From Antribacter gilvus (GTDB lineage Bacteria; Actinomycetota; Actinomycetes; Actinomycetales; Cellulomonadaceae), in the NCBI RefSeq assembly GCF_003946865.1, contig NZ_QXTH01000003.1, positions 1 through 64,000 of the forward strand: a DNA stretch of 64,000 nt. Reading direction: 5' to 3'. Both the position numbers and the translations under genes were made by a program. Positions within the stretch are counted from its first letter, which is position 1, and each line of letters begins with the position of its first letter. This document shows, piece after piece, positions 35,970 to 45,626 of the stretch. The notes beneath the pieces are model-generated. The model had not been told where the DNA came from and searched no databases. It saw only the letters and a program-made list of their open reading frames with translations.

Positions 35970-37715
35970 GTGAACCTGGGAACCCGCACCGCAGCCCTCG
36001 GCCGTCGTGGCGGCGTGGATCCCGACGTCGCCGACCAGCTGGGCTTCACCGTCCACGACGTGGTACGCGACCTGCGCCGGGACGTCGCCGCGGCAGCGTT
36101 GCCGCTACCGATCGAGGGTTCGGAGGAGGCGGAGGCCTCCCGCAGGCGGCTCCTCGCCCAGCTCGACGAGCACCTGCTGCCCCGCCTGGCCGAGCTGTCG
36201 AGCCCCGCCATGGTGGTGGTCGCGGGCTCCACGGGCGCCGGCAAGTCCACGCTGTTCAACTCGATGCTCGGCGAGGAGGTGTCCGACGCGGGCGTGCTCC
36301 GGCCCACCACCCGGGAGCCGGTCCTCGCGGTCCACCCGCACGACGCCGAGGTGCTGAAGCCCGGCCCGGTGACCGACCTGGCCCGCGTCGTGCACCACAC
36401 CAAGGTCCCGCGCGGCACGGCCCTGCTCGACGCGCCCGACCTCGACTCCTTCCTCTCCGCGAACCGCACGACGGCCCACCAGCTGCTCGAGGCGGCCGAC
36501 CTGTGGCTCTTCGTGACCACGGCGGCCCGCTACGGCGACGCGCTGCCGTGGCAGGCGCTGGGCCGCGCCAAGGAGCGCGGGGCGAGCGTCGCCATGGTGC
36601 TGAACCGGGTGCCCCGGGAGACGCTGACGACGGTGCGCGGGGACCTGTCGGCGCGCCTTCGGGAGCACGGCATGACGGACGTGCCGCTGTTCGTGGTCCC
36701 GGACGTGGGCCCGCACGAGGGGATGCTGGAGCCCGCGCTCGTGGCGCCGGTGCTCCGCTGGCTCACGCTCCTCGCGGGCCCGGACCGGTCGCGCACGGTC
36801 ATCCTGCGCACGCTCAAGGGCGCGCTGGGCGCCCTGCCCGACTGGGTCACCAGCCTCGCCGACGCCGTCGAGGACCAGGGCGACGCCGCCCGCAGGCTCC
36901 GGCACACGGTCGACATGGTGGTGCCCGACGCCGCGGCGTCCGCCCGCCGCACGGTCACGGCGGGAACCGCGGGCGGCACGTCCATCGCGGCGCGCTGGTC
37001 GGAGCTCGTGGGCACCGCGGCCCTGGAGCGCGTCGCGGTCAAGGACGGCGTGGCCCGCAGCACGCGCCGGGCCGGCCGCGTTCGTGAGCAGGCGCTCGCC
37101 GGTCTCCGGACCGAGGTGGAGGCGGCCGCACAGCGCGCGCTGGTCGCCGCCTCCGCACGCGCCGAGGAGCGCCTGGTCGCGGCGCTCGCCGGTCCCGGCG
37201 CGCCGGCCGGCGGGGCATCGGTGCTGCCGCCCGGCAGGGAGCGCGGCGCGCGGCGTGACGTCTGGGCAGAGAGCTCGGTCGGCGAGTGGGCGCGGCTGGC
37301 CGACGACGTCGCGGCCGGGCTGGGCACACCGCCCGCCGCCGCCCGGGCGAGCGCGGCCGAGGGCGACCCTGCCTCGGAAGGCGACCGCGACGACGTCGTC
37401 CACCAGGTTCCCGACCTCTCCGAGGCGCCCCGGGCGGAAGGCGCGCGCAAGGCGTTCGGGCCGTCGGGGCTCGCCGCGCTGCTGCTCGCGGCGGCGGTCG
37501 GCAACTCGGACGCGGAGCGCCTCCTGGACCGCGTCCTGGGTGACACCGCGTCCGAGGCGGTGGCCGTCCTGAGGGATGATCTGGCGGAGAGGGCCGCCGC
37601 TGCAGTTGCGGAAGAGGCCCGTTCTGTCCAGAGTGCCCTTGAGGTCCCCGCCCTCGCCGACGACGCGGCCGCACCGCTGCGTGTTCGGCTCGCCGAGCTG
37701 AGGAGGCTGACATGA
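35970..37715 (+). CDS. dynamin-like GTPase, first partner of pair A
   Basis: This encodes 581 aa from GTG (AGGA 8 bases upstream). G1 is AGSTGAGKSTLFNSMLG, and the switch region contains VLRPTTREPVL. The G3 equivalent is LLDAPDLDSF rather than DxxG, and the G4 equivalent is VLNRVP. The signature LWLFVTTAARYGDALPW is shared with the gene at 48539. The C-terminal half is long and helical, as in dynamin-like proteins. There is a moderately hydrophobic segment (LAALLLAAAVG) but no clear membrane helix. It overlaps the partner gene by 4 bases. Streptomyces DynA/DynB are a comparable adjacent pair acting at division septa; equivalence is unproven. Confidence 0.82.
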   Translation: MNLGTRTAALGRRGGVDPDVADQLGFTVHDVVRDLRRDVAAAALPLPIEGSEEAEASRRRLLAQLDEHLLPRLAELSSPAMVVVAGSTGAGKSTLFNSMLGEEVSDAGVLRPTTREPVLAVHPHDAEVLKPGPVTDLARVVHHTKVPRGTALLDAPDLDSFLSANRTTAHQLLEAADLWLFVTTAARYGDALPWQALGRAKERGASVAMVLNRVPRETLTTVRGDLSARLREHGMTDVPLFVVPDVGPHEGMLEPALVAPVLRWLTLLAGPDRSRTVILRTLKGALGALPDWVTSLADAVEDQGDAARRLRHTVDMVVPDAAASARRTVTAGTAGGTSIAARWSELVGTAALERVAVKDGVARSTRRAGRVREQALAGLRTEVEAAAQRALVAASARAEERLVAALAGPGAPAGGASVLPPGRERGARRDVWAESSVGEWARLADDVAAGLGTPPAAARASAAEGDPASEGDRDDVVHQVPDLSEAPRAEGARKAFGPSGLAALLLAAAVGNSDAERLLDRVLGDTASEAVAVLRDDLAERAAAAVAEEARSVQSALEVPALADDAAAPLRVRLAELRRLT

Positions 37716-39292
37716 CCAGCCAGGACGCCATCCTTCGCGCACGCACCGAGGACCTGGCCAGAGCCCTGCAGATCGCCGGCTCCCGCCTCGACGACGGCGT
37801 GTTCGGACGGGTGGCGACGGCTGTCGCGAGCGTGCGCGAGCGGCTGGTGCTTGGTGTGGACCACACGGTGGTGGCGCTCGCGGGCGGCACCGGCTCCGGG
37901 AAGTCGAGCCTGTTCAACAAGGTCTCCCGGCTGACCTTCGCGGACGTCGGCGTCAAGCGGCCGACGACGGCGAAGGTGACCGCCTGCGCGTGGAGCGACG
38001 GGGCGACGGAGCTCCTGGACTGGCTCGGCGTGGAGCGCGAGCGGCGGATCACCCGGGCGGGCGAGCTCGACGCCGTCGGGGAGGAGTCGCTGGCCGGGCT
38101 GGTGCTCCTGGACCTGCCCGACCACGACTCGGTGGCGCCGGGGCACCGGGAGATCGTGGACCGGATCCTGCCGCTGGTCGACCTGCTCGTGTGGGTCGTC
38201 GACCCGCAGAAGTACGCGGACGACTCGCTGCACTCGGGCTACCTGCGCGAGTCGGTGGGCCTCGAGGCCTCGATGGTCGTGGCGTTCAACCAGGTCGACA
38301 CCGTCCCGGCGGGCCAGCGCGAGACCCTCCTGGGCGACGTGCACCGCCTGCTGCGCGACGACGGGCTCGAGGGCGTGCCCGTGCTGCCGGTGTCGGCACG
38401 GACGGGCGCTGGGCTGGACGACCTGCGCGAGCTGCTCGAGCGCGTGGTGGCGCGGCGGTCCGTCGCGGCGGGGCGTGCCGCGGGCGAGATCGACGCTGCG
38501 GCGCGGCTGCTGCTCGGCGAGACGCCGGCCGAGGTGCCGTGGCACACCGACGCGGCGGTCGATCGGGAGGTCGACGCGCTCGCGGAGGCCGCCGGCCTGG
38601 ACGCGGTGGCGCGGCAGGTCGGGTCCGCCGTGCGGAACGGCTACGGCCGGCCGGAGTTCCCGAGCCCCGACCCGGACGCCATCGCGCTGTCGCGGTCGCG
38701 GTGGCTCACCACCGCGGGAGAGGCGCTGAAGCCGGGATGGCAGCGGTCGCTCGCGGAGTCGGTGGCCAGCGCCGAGACCATCGGCGGGCACGTCGCCGCG
38801 GCCCTGCGGGCGGTCGCGCTCGACACGCGCGGTCCGGCGTCGGCCCCGCTGACCAAGCGCCTCGCGATCGGGGTGGCCGGGCTGGCCGTCATCTTCGGGG
38901 TGCTCACGGTGCTGGCCGCTACGGAGGTCCTGCCGGTCGGCGAGTCGCTGACGACGGTTCTCGGCGTCGTCGCCGTCATCGCGGCGGTGGTCGCGCTCGT
39001 GCTGTTCGTGGTGCGGCTGCAGGTGCGCCGCACGCTCGCGAGGCGGCGGGAGCAGGCGGTCCTGGCCACGGGCCACGCGGCCGTGGCGCGGGTGCTCGCC
39101 AAGACGCTCGGGGAACCGACGCAGCGTCTGCTCGACGAGCACCGCCAGGTGCGTGAGCTGGCACAGGCTGCACGTGACGACAACCCCTCCGCACCGTTGG
39201 AGCTGCGTCCGAGGCCGACCACAGGGGCCCATATGGCGTCTCCGTCCCCAGGTACCGTCTCGCTGCCTGCGGAGCGCGTACTCCGTCCCTGA
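37712..39292 (+). CDS. membrane-anchored dynamin-like GTPase, second partner of pair A
   Basis: This encodes 526 aa. G1 is LAGGTGSGKSSLFNKV. G3-like is LLDLPDHDSV. The family signature is VVDPQKYADDSLHSGYL, and G4 is FNQVD. Two adjacent transmembrane helices near residues 385-435 (LAIGVAGLAVIFGVLTVLAA; LGVVAVIAAVVALVLFVVRL) form a hairpin, followed by a basic cytosolic tail. It probably works as a heteromer with the overlapping upstream GTPase in membrane remodelling. The paralogue at 50668 has the same design. Confidence 0.83.
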   Translation: MTSQDAILRARTEDLARALQIAGSRLDDGVFGRVATAVASVRERLVLGVDHTVVALAGGTGSGKSSLFNKVSRLTFADVGVKRPTTAKVTACAWSDGATELLDWLGVERERRITRAGELDAVGEESLAGLVLLDLPDHDSVAPGHREIVDRILPLVDLLVWVVDPQKYADDSLHSGYLRESVGLEASMVVAFNQVDTVPAGQRETLLGDVHRLLRDDGLEGVPVLPVSARTGAGLDDLRELLERVVARRSVAAGRAAGEIDAAARLLLGETPAEVPWHTDAAVDREVDALAEAAGLDAVARQVGSAVRNGYGRPEFPSPDPDAIALSRSRWLTTAGEALKPGWQRSLAESVASAETIGGHVAAALRAVALDTRGPASAPLTKRLAIGVAGLAVIFGVLTVLAATEVLPVGESLTTVLGVVAVIAAVVALVLFVVRLQVRRTLARRREQAVLATGHAAVARVLAKTLGEPTQRLLDEHRQVRELAQAARDDNPSAPLELRPRPTTGAHMASPSPGTVSLPAERVLRP

Positions 39293-39346
39293 CGCTGGGA
39301 CCGGACGGCCGGCCGCAAGCGCCGGCCCCGGACCCAGGGGGTAACG

Positions 39347-40021
39347 ATGAGCGACGTGATGGTGACCGTGAACGGCTACGTCGGCACCAAGCCGGTCGTG
39401 TACCGGTCGGCGGCCACGGGGGCCGAGTGGACCTCGTTCCGCGTCGGGAGTACGCGGCGGGTGATCAACCGCGCCACCGGAGAGTGGGCCGACGGCCCGA
39501 CGATCTGGTTCACGGTCAAGGCCTGGCGGGAGGCCGGGCGCAACGTGGCCGGGTCGATCGACAAGGGCGACCCCGTGCTGGTGCACGGGCGGCTCGCGGT
39601 CGAGCAGTGGGAGGGTCCCGACAACCAGCAGCGCAGCACGCTCGTGGTGCTCGCCACCTCCGTGGGCCCCGACGTCACGCGCGGCACGGCGCGCTTCACG
39701 CGCATCGTCACCACGCAGGCCCAGGCCCCGGACGGCGCGCTGCCCGACGACGGCGCGGCCGCCCGGGGCGTTCCCGTCACCCTGGTCGGTGGCCCGGCGG
39801 GCGCAGGCCCGGCGGGCGGTGGGCTCACGGGCGGGCAGGCCGCGTCGGCGGACCCGTGGCGCGTGGGCGGCGGCGAGCCGGCCGACCTCGGCGACGAGGC
39901 GGGTGGTCGCCCGGACGAGGAGCTCGAGGCCGCTCTCGCCGCCGACGGTGACGAGGGCGACAGCGAGGAGGGCGGCGACGTGACCGACGGCGCAGGGCGC
40001 GCCGGGCGGCGGACCGCGTAG
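39347..40021 (+). CDS. ssb: single-stranded DNA-binding protein, SsbB-like (no C-terminal tip)
   Basis: This encodes 224 aa with GGGGGTAACG ahead of the ATG. The OB fold spans about 1-115: VTVNGYVGTKPVVYRSAATG, then WTSFRVGSTRRV, WFTVKAWREAGRNVAGSIDKG and VLVHGRLAVEQWEG. The C-terminal linker is Gly/Ala-rich and acidic, but the protein ends AGRAGRRTA. The DDxIPF-type tip used by housekeeping SSB to recruit partners is missing. It is therefore more likely an auxiliary SSB (as SsbB in Streptomyces or Bacillus) than the essential one. It follows the GTPase pair and precedes ettA. Confidence 0.87.
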   Translation: MSDVMVTVNGYVGTKPVVYRSAATGAEWTSFRVGSTRRVINRATGEWADGPTIWFTVKAWREAGRNVAGSIDKGDPVLVHGRLAVEQWEGPDNQQRSTLVVLATSVGPDVTRGTARFTRIVTTQAQAPDGALPDDGAAARGVPVTLVGGPAGAGPAGGGLTGGQAASADPWRVGGGEPADLGDEAGGRPDEELEAALAADGDEGDSEEGGDVTDGAGRAGRRTA

Positions 40022-40160
40022 GCTGGGGGACCGACGACGCCCGCCGCGCCGCGGCGGCCGCCGGCACCGCGTCACCTCGTGACCGCGGTGCACGGAATCC
40101 GTGCCGCGGGCGCGGCGGGCGATACCGACCTCCTCCCCAGTGAACGGTGGATCACAGGCA

Positions 40161-41843
<1,683 letters not shown>

Positions 41844-41878
41844 CCCTCCCGCAGGTCTCCTCCCGCGGGCTGCCCCCG

Positions 41879-41938
41879 CTGTGGGTACACGTATGGCCGT
41901 GATTCCGACCGGAACCACGGCCATACGTGTACCCACAG
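41879..41938. repeat. 23-bp perfect inverted repeat after ettA (terminator-like)
   Basis: Arms 41879-41901 and 41916-41938 are fully complementary. The 14-base loop can extend the stem by five further pairs (TTCCG/CGGAA). It lies 36 bases after the ettA stop. The stem contains AT-richer sequence (GTACACGTATGG) than the surroundings. It is probably a terminator, possibly derived from a mobile palindrome. Confidence 0.75.
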
Positions 41939-42007
41939 GGAACCGACGGCGGGGACCTGCGGCGAGCGGTGCGGCGAAACCGGGTGCGCACGCAGGTTCC
42001 CACGTGC

Positions 42008-42013
42008 CAGCAT
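42008..42013 (+). promoter_or_regulatory. -10-like box of the leaderless phosphotransferase gene
   Basis: CAGCAT lies 7 bases before ATG 42021. The paralogous gene at 47533 has CATCAT at the same distance, and the intervening bases are also alike, which supports both starts. Confidence 0.4.
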
Positions 42014-42020
42014 GCGGGCC

Positions 42021-43025
42021 ATGACCCGCGCGCGCCCCACCTGGCCCGACCTGCCTGAGCACGTCCGGGCGGCGGTCGAGCTGCGGCTCGGCTCCCGCGT
42101 GGCGGGCTGGACCAGCCACGACGGCGGCTACTCGCCGGGCCTCGCCTCGACGCTGCACACACCTGACGGGCCCGTGTTCGTCAAGGCGGTCGCCGTCGGG
42201 TACGAGGTGGCGGCGCGGCTCTACCGCGACGAGGCCGCGCGTGCGGTCGCCCTGCCCGACGGCGTCCCGGCGCCCCGGTTCCGCTGGCACCTGGAGGTCC
42301 CGGGGGCCTCCCCGAGCGACGCCGCATGGGTCGCCGTCGCCTTCGATGCCGTCGACGGCAGGCCTCCCCGCACCGAGCCGTGGGACCCCGCGGACTTGGC
42401 GGAGCTGCAGCGACTCGCCCACCGGATCGCCGAGCACGAGATCCCGGCCGGCGGCGTCCTCCCGGAGTTCACGGCGGAGTGGGACGACGCCGCGCTCCTC
42501 GCCGACGAGCGACCGGCAGGCCTTGCCACGTACGACCCGTGGCTCGCGGCGAACCTCGACCGCATCGCCGAGGCGGGCACCCCCGCGCACCAGGCGGAGG
42601 CGTTCGCCGGCCCGCACCTGGTCCACGGCGACCTCCGTGGCGACAACGCCCTCCTGCTCGGACCCCGCGCGCAGGTGGGCCCTGGAAAAGGCGCGGCGGT
42701 GCACCCGGCCGAGGGACCGGCGTCGGGCAGCGTGGCCGTTGACTGGCCCTACGCCGTGCGCGGCGCCGCCTTCCTCGACCAGACCGCGATGCTGCCCGCC
42801 GTGCAGATCGAGGGCGGGCCCTCTCCCGAGGAGGTGCTGGCCCGCCACCCGCTGCCCGCGGGGACCGACCCGGACGCCCTGACCTGCTGGGTGGCGGTCC
42901 TCACGGCCTACTTCGTGGCGAGGTCGCTCCAGCCGCCGCCGCCCGGCATCCCGCACCTGCGCGCGTTCCAGCGGGCGCAGGCGGAGGTCTGCGTCCCGTG
43001 GCTGCGGCAGCGGCTGGGCCGGTGA
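42021..43025 (+). CDS. phosphotransferase-fold (APH/ChoK-like) kinase
   Basis: This encodes 334 aa; ATG 42021 is preferred over 42012 by comparison with its paralogue. The ATP Lys lies in GPVFVKAVAVG. The catalytic Brenner motif is HGDLRGDNALL (H202, D204, N209), and the metal Asp is VDW (D241), so the enzyme should be active. The acceptor is unknown: relatives act on aminoglycosides, choline, homoserine or sugars. Location just upstream of treY and treZ suggests a carbohydrate role, but it does not resemble maltokinase closely enough to name. A paralogue with a broken active site lies on the other side of treZ. Confidence 0.8.
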   Translation: MTRARPTWPDLPEHVRAAVELRLGSRVAGWTSHDGGYSPGLASTLHTPDGPVFVKAVAVGYEVAARLYRDEAARAVALPDGVPAPRFRWHLEVPGASPSDAAWVAVAFDAVDGRPPRTEPWDPADLAELQRLAHRIAEHEIPAGGVLPEFTAEWDDAALLADERPAGLATYDPWLAANLDRIAEAGTPAHQAEAFAGPHLVHGDLRGDNALLLGPRAQVGPGKGAAVHPAEGPASGSVAVDWPYAVRGAAFLDQTAMLPAVQIEGGPSPEEVLARHPLPAGTDPDALTCWVAVLTAYFVARSLQPPPPGIPHLRAFQRAQAEVCVPWLRQRLGR

Positions 43026-43115
43026 CGCCCGGCCCGGCGGCTGGGCCGGTGACGCGGCCCGCGGCGCCGTCGAGCGAGCGCAGCACGCCGCGCCCTGCGG
43101 GGGAGCCGGGTCCGT

Positions 43116-45626
43116 GTGAGCCTGGGGGCCATGCACCCGCACCTGCCCGGCCCGGGCCGCCGCACCCCGGTGAGCACCTACCGGCTCCAGCTCGGCCCGG
43201 ACCAGGGGTTCGCCGACGTCGAGAAGGCGCTGCCGTACCTGGAGTCGCTCGGCGTCACGGACCTCTACCTCTCGCCCGTGCTCCAGGCCGCGCCGGGATC
43301 CGCGCACGGGTACGACGTGGTGGACCACACGCGGATCAGCGAGGAGCTGGGCGGCCGTGCGGGCCTGGAGGCGCTCGCGGCGGCGGCGCACGCGCGCGGG
43401 ATGGGCGTCGTCGTCGACGTGGTGCCCAACCACATGGCCGTGCCCACCCCTGCCTGGCACAACCGGGCGCTGTGGTCGGTGCTGCGCCACGGTCCGGCGT
43501 CGCCGTTCGCGCGGTGGTTCGACGTGGACCCGGACGACCCGGAGGGCCTGCTGATGCCGGTGCTCGGGTCGCGTATCGGCACCGTGCTGGCCGCGGGGGA
43601 GCTCGTCCTGGACCGGGCGGTGATCCCCACGGAACCGGAGTCGGGCGAGCAGGCCGTGCTCCGGTACCACGACCACGTCTTCCCCGTCCGGCCGGAGACG
43701 GAGCACCTGCCGCTCGCCGAGCTCGTGGGCCGTCAGCACTACCGCCTCGCGTACTGGCGGGTGGCCGACGAGGAGCTGAACTACCGCCGGTTCTTCGACG
43801 TGGGCACGCTGGCCGCGGTCCGCGTCGAGGACCCGGACGTCTTCGACGCGACGCACGCGCTGCTGCTCGACCTGTTCCACGACGGTGCGATCGACGGGTT
43901 CCGGATCGACCACCCCGACGGCCTCGCCGACCCGCGCGGCTACCTGCGGCGGCTCCGCGACGCGACCGGCGGCGCGTGGGTGGTGGCCGAGAAGATCCTC
44001 GAGGGCGCCGAGGACCTGCCCGACGACTGGCCCGTGGCCGGCACCACCGGGTACGACACGGCGTGGCGGCTGCACGCGCTCCAGGTCGACCCTGACGGCG
44101 CGGCCCCGCTCGCCGCGCTCATGGCGGAGACCACGGCGGAGCACACGGACCTGCCGACCGTGATCGAGCAGGCCAAGCGCCAGATCGTCGAGACGTCGCT
44201 GCAGGCGGAGGTGCACCGGCTGACGTCCCTCCTCACGGACATCTGCCACGACGACGTGCGGCTCCGCGACCACACGTACCGGTCGATCCAGGACTGCGTG
44301 GTCGAGCTGCTCGTCGCGTTCCCGCGCTACCGCGCCTACGTGGTCCCGGGCGAGCCCGCACCGCCCGCCGCGGAGCGCGTCCTGCGTGAGGCTGCCGACG
44401 TCGCCCGCACCCGGCTCGACCCCGACCGGCACGACACGCTCGACGTCGTGATCGACCTGCTGCTCGGCCGCGAGGTCGGCAGCGCGGGCCGCCAGGGCGA
44501 GGACCGGCGGGCCGAGCTCGTGGTCCGGTTCCCGCAGGTGTGCGGCGCCGTGATGGCCAAGGGCGTCGAGGACACCGCGTACTACCGCTGGACCCACCTC
44601 GTCAGCCTCTGCGAGGTGGGCAGCGCGCCGCAGCGCTTCGGCATCGGGCCGGACGAGCTGCACGCGTTCGCGCAGCAGACGGTGACGTCGTGGCCCGCCA
44701 CCCTCACAGCGGGGTCCACCCACGACACCAAGCGCGGCGAGGACGTGCGCTCGCGGATCGGCGCGCTGGCCGCGCACGCCGACGCGTGGACGGGCCTCGT
44801 CCGCCGGCTGCGGGCCGCGACGGCCGAGGAGCGGCCCGCGGACCTCGACGGGCGCACCGAGAACCTCCTGTGGCAGACCCTCGCGGGCACCTGGACGCCG
44901 GAGGGTCCCGTCGAGGCAGACCGGCTCACCGGCTACCTGGTCAAGGCCTCGCGCGAGCAGAAGGCCTGGACCACGTGGACGGCGCCCGACACCGCGCGCG
45001 AGGAGGGCATGGCCCGCTACGCGACGACGCTGCTCGAGCACCCCGAGGTGCGGGAGGCCTTCGCGGCGTGGGTGGAGCGGGTGACGCCGACCGTCCGCCG
45101 CTCGGTGCTCGCGACCAAGCTGCTCCAGCTCACCGTCCCGGGCGTGGCCGACGTCTACCAGGGCACGGAGGTGACCGGCACGTCCCTCGTCGACCCGGAC
45201 AACCGGCGCCCCGTGGACCTCGCCGCGCTCGCCCGGACGCTCTCGGCGCTCGACGCCGGCCGGGCGCCCGCGGACCTCGCGGAGGAGAAGCTCGCCGTGA
45301 CGTCGGCGGCGCTGCGGGTGCGGCGAGAGCTGCCGGACGCGTTCGCGGGCCCTGACGCCGGGTACGCGCCCCTCCCGGTCACGACCGGCCGGGCGGTGGC
45401 GTTCGCGCGCACGGAGGCGGGCGTGCCACGCGTGGTCGTGGTCGCCACCCGGTTGTCCGACGGCGGCGCCTCCGGCCGCGTCGCCACCGACGCCACGGTG
45501 GTGCTGCCCGAGGGCCGCTGGCGCGGGCGGCTCGCCCCCGGCGTGCACGACGGCGGTGCCGTTGGCCTGGGCGAGCTGCTCGGCCCCTGGCCGGTCGCGC
45601 TCCTGGTGGCGGACCACGATGGCTGA
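43116..45626 (+). CDS. treY: maltooligosyl trehalose synthase
   Basis: This encodes 836 aa from GTG 43116; ATG 43131 is an alternative giving MHPHLPGPG. It isomerises the reducing-end alpha-1,4 bond of malto-oligosaccharides to alpha-1,1. The start STYRLQLGPDQGFADVEKAL is typical. GH13 motifs are VVVDVVPNHMA, GFRIDHPDGLADP (nucleophile Asp) and WVVAEKILEGAEDLP (acid/base Glu), with the TreY-specific CGAVMAKGVEDTAYYRW and TAGSTHDTKRGEDVR. Its stop overlaps the treZ start by 8 bases. treX (debranching enzyme) is not in the window. Confidence 0.95.
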   Translation: MSLGAMHPHLPGPGRRTPVSTYRLQLGPDQGFADVEKALPYLESLGVTDLYLSPVLQAAPGSAHGYDVVDHTRISEELGGRAGLEALAAAAHARGMGVVVDVVPNHMAVPTPAWHNRALWSVLRHGPASPFARWFDVDPDDPEGLLMPVLGSRIGTVLAAGELVLDRAVIPTEPESGEQAVLRYHDHVFPVRPETEHLPLAELVGRQHYRLAYWRVADEELNYRRFFDVGTLAAVRVEDPDVFDATHALLLDLFHDGAIDGFRIDHPDGLADPRGYLRRLRDATGGAWVVAEKILEGAEDLPDDWPVAGTTGYDTAWRLHALQVDPDGAAPLAALMAETTAEHTDLPTVIEQAKRQIVETSLQAEVHRLTSLLTDICHDDVRLRDHTYRSIQDCVVELLVAFPRYRAYVVPGEPAPPAAERVLREAADVARTRLDPDRHDTLDVVIDLLLGREVGSAGRQGEDRRAELVVRFPQVCGAVMAKGVEDTAYYRWTHLVSLCEVGSAPQRFGIGPDELHAFAQQTVTSWPATLTAGSTHDTKRGEDVRSRIGALAAHADAWTGLVRRLRAATAEERPADLDGRTENLLWQTLAGTWTPEGPVEADRLTGYLVKASREQKAWTTWTAPDTAREEGMARYATTLLEHPEVREAFAAWVERVTPTVRRSVLATKLLQLTVPGVADVYQGTEVTGTSLVDPDNRRPVDLAALARTLSALDAGRAPADLAEEKLAVTSAALRVRRELPDAFAGPDAGYAPLPVTTGRAVAFARTEAGVPRVVVVATRLSDGGASGRVATDATVVLPEGRWRGRLAPGVHDGGAVGLGELLGPWPVALLVADHDG

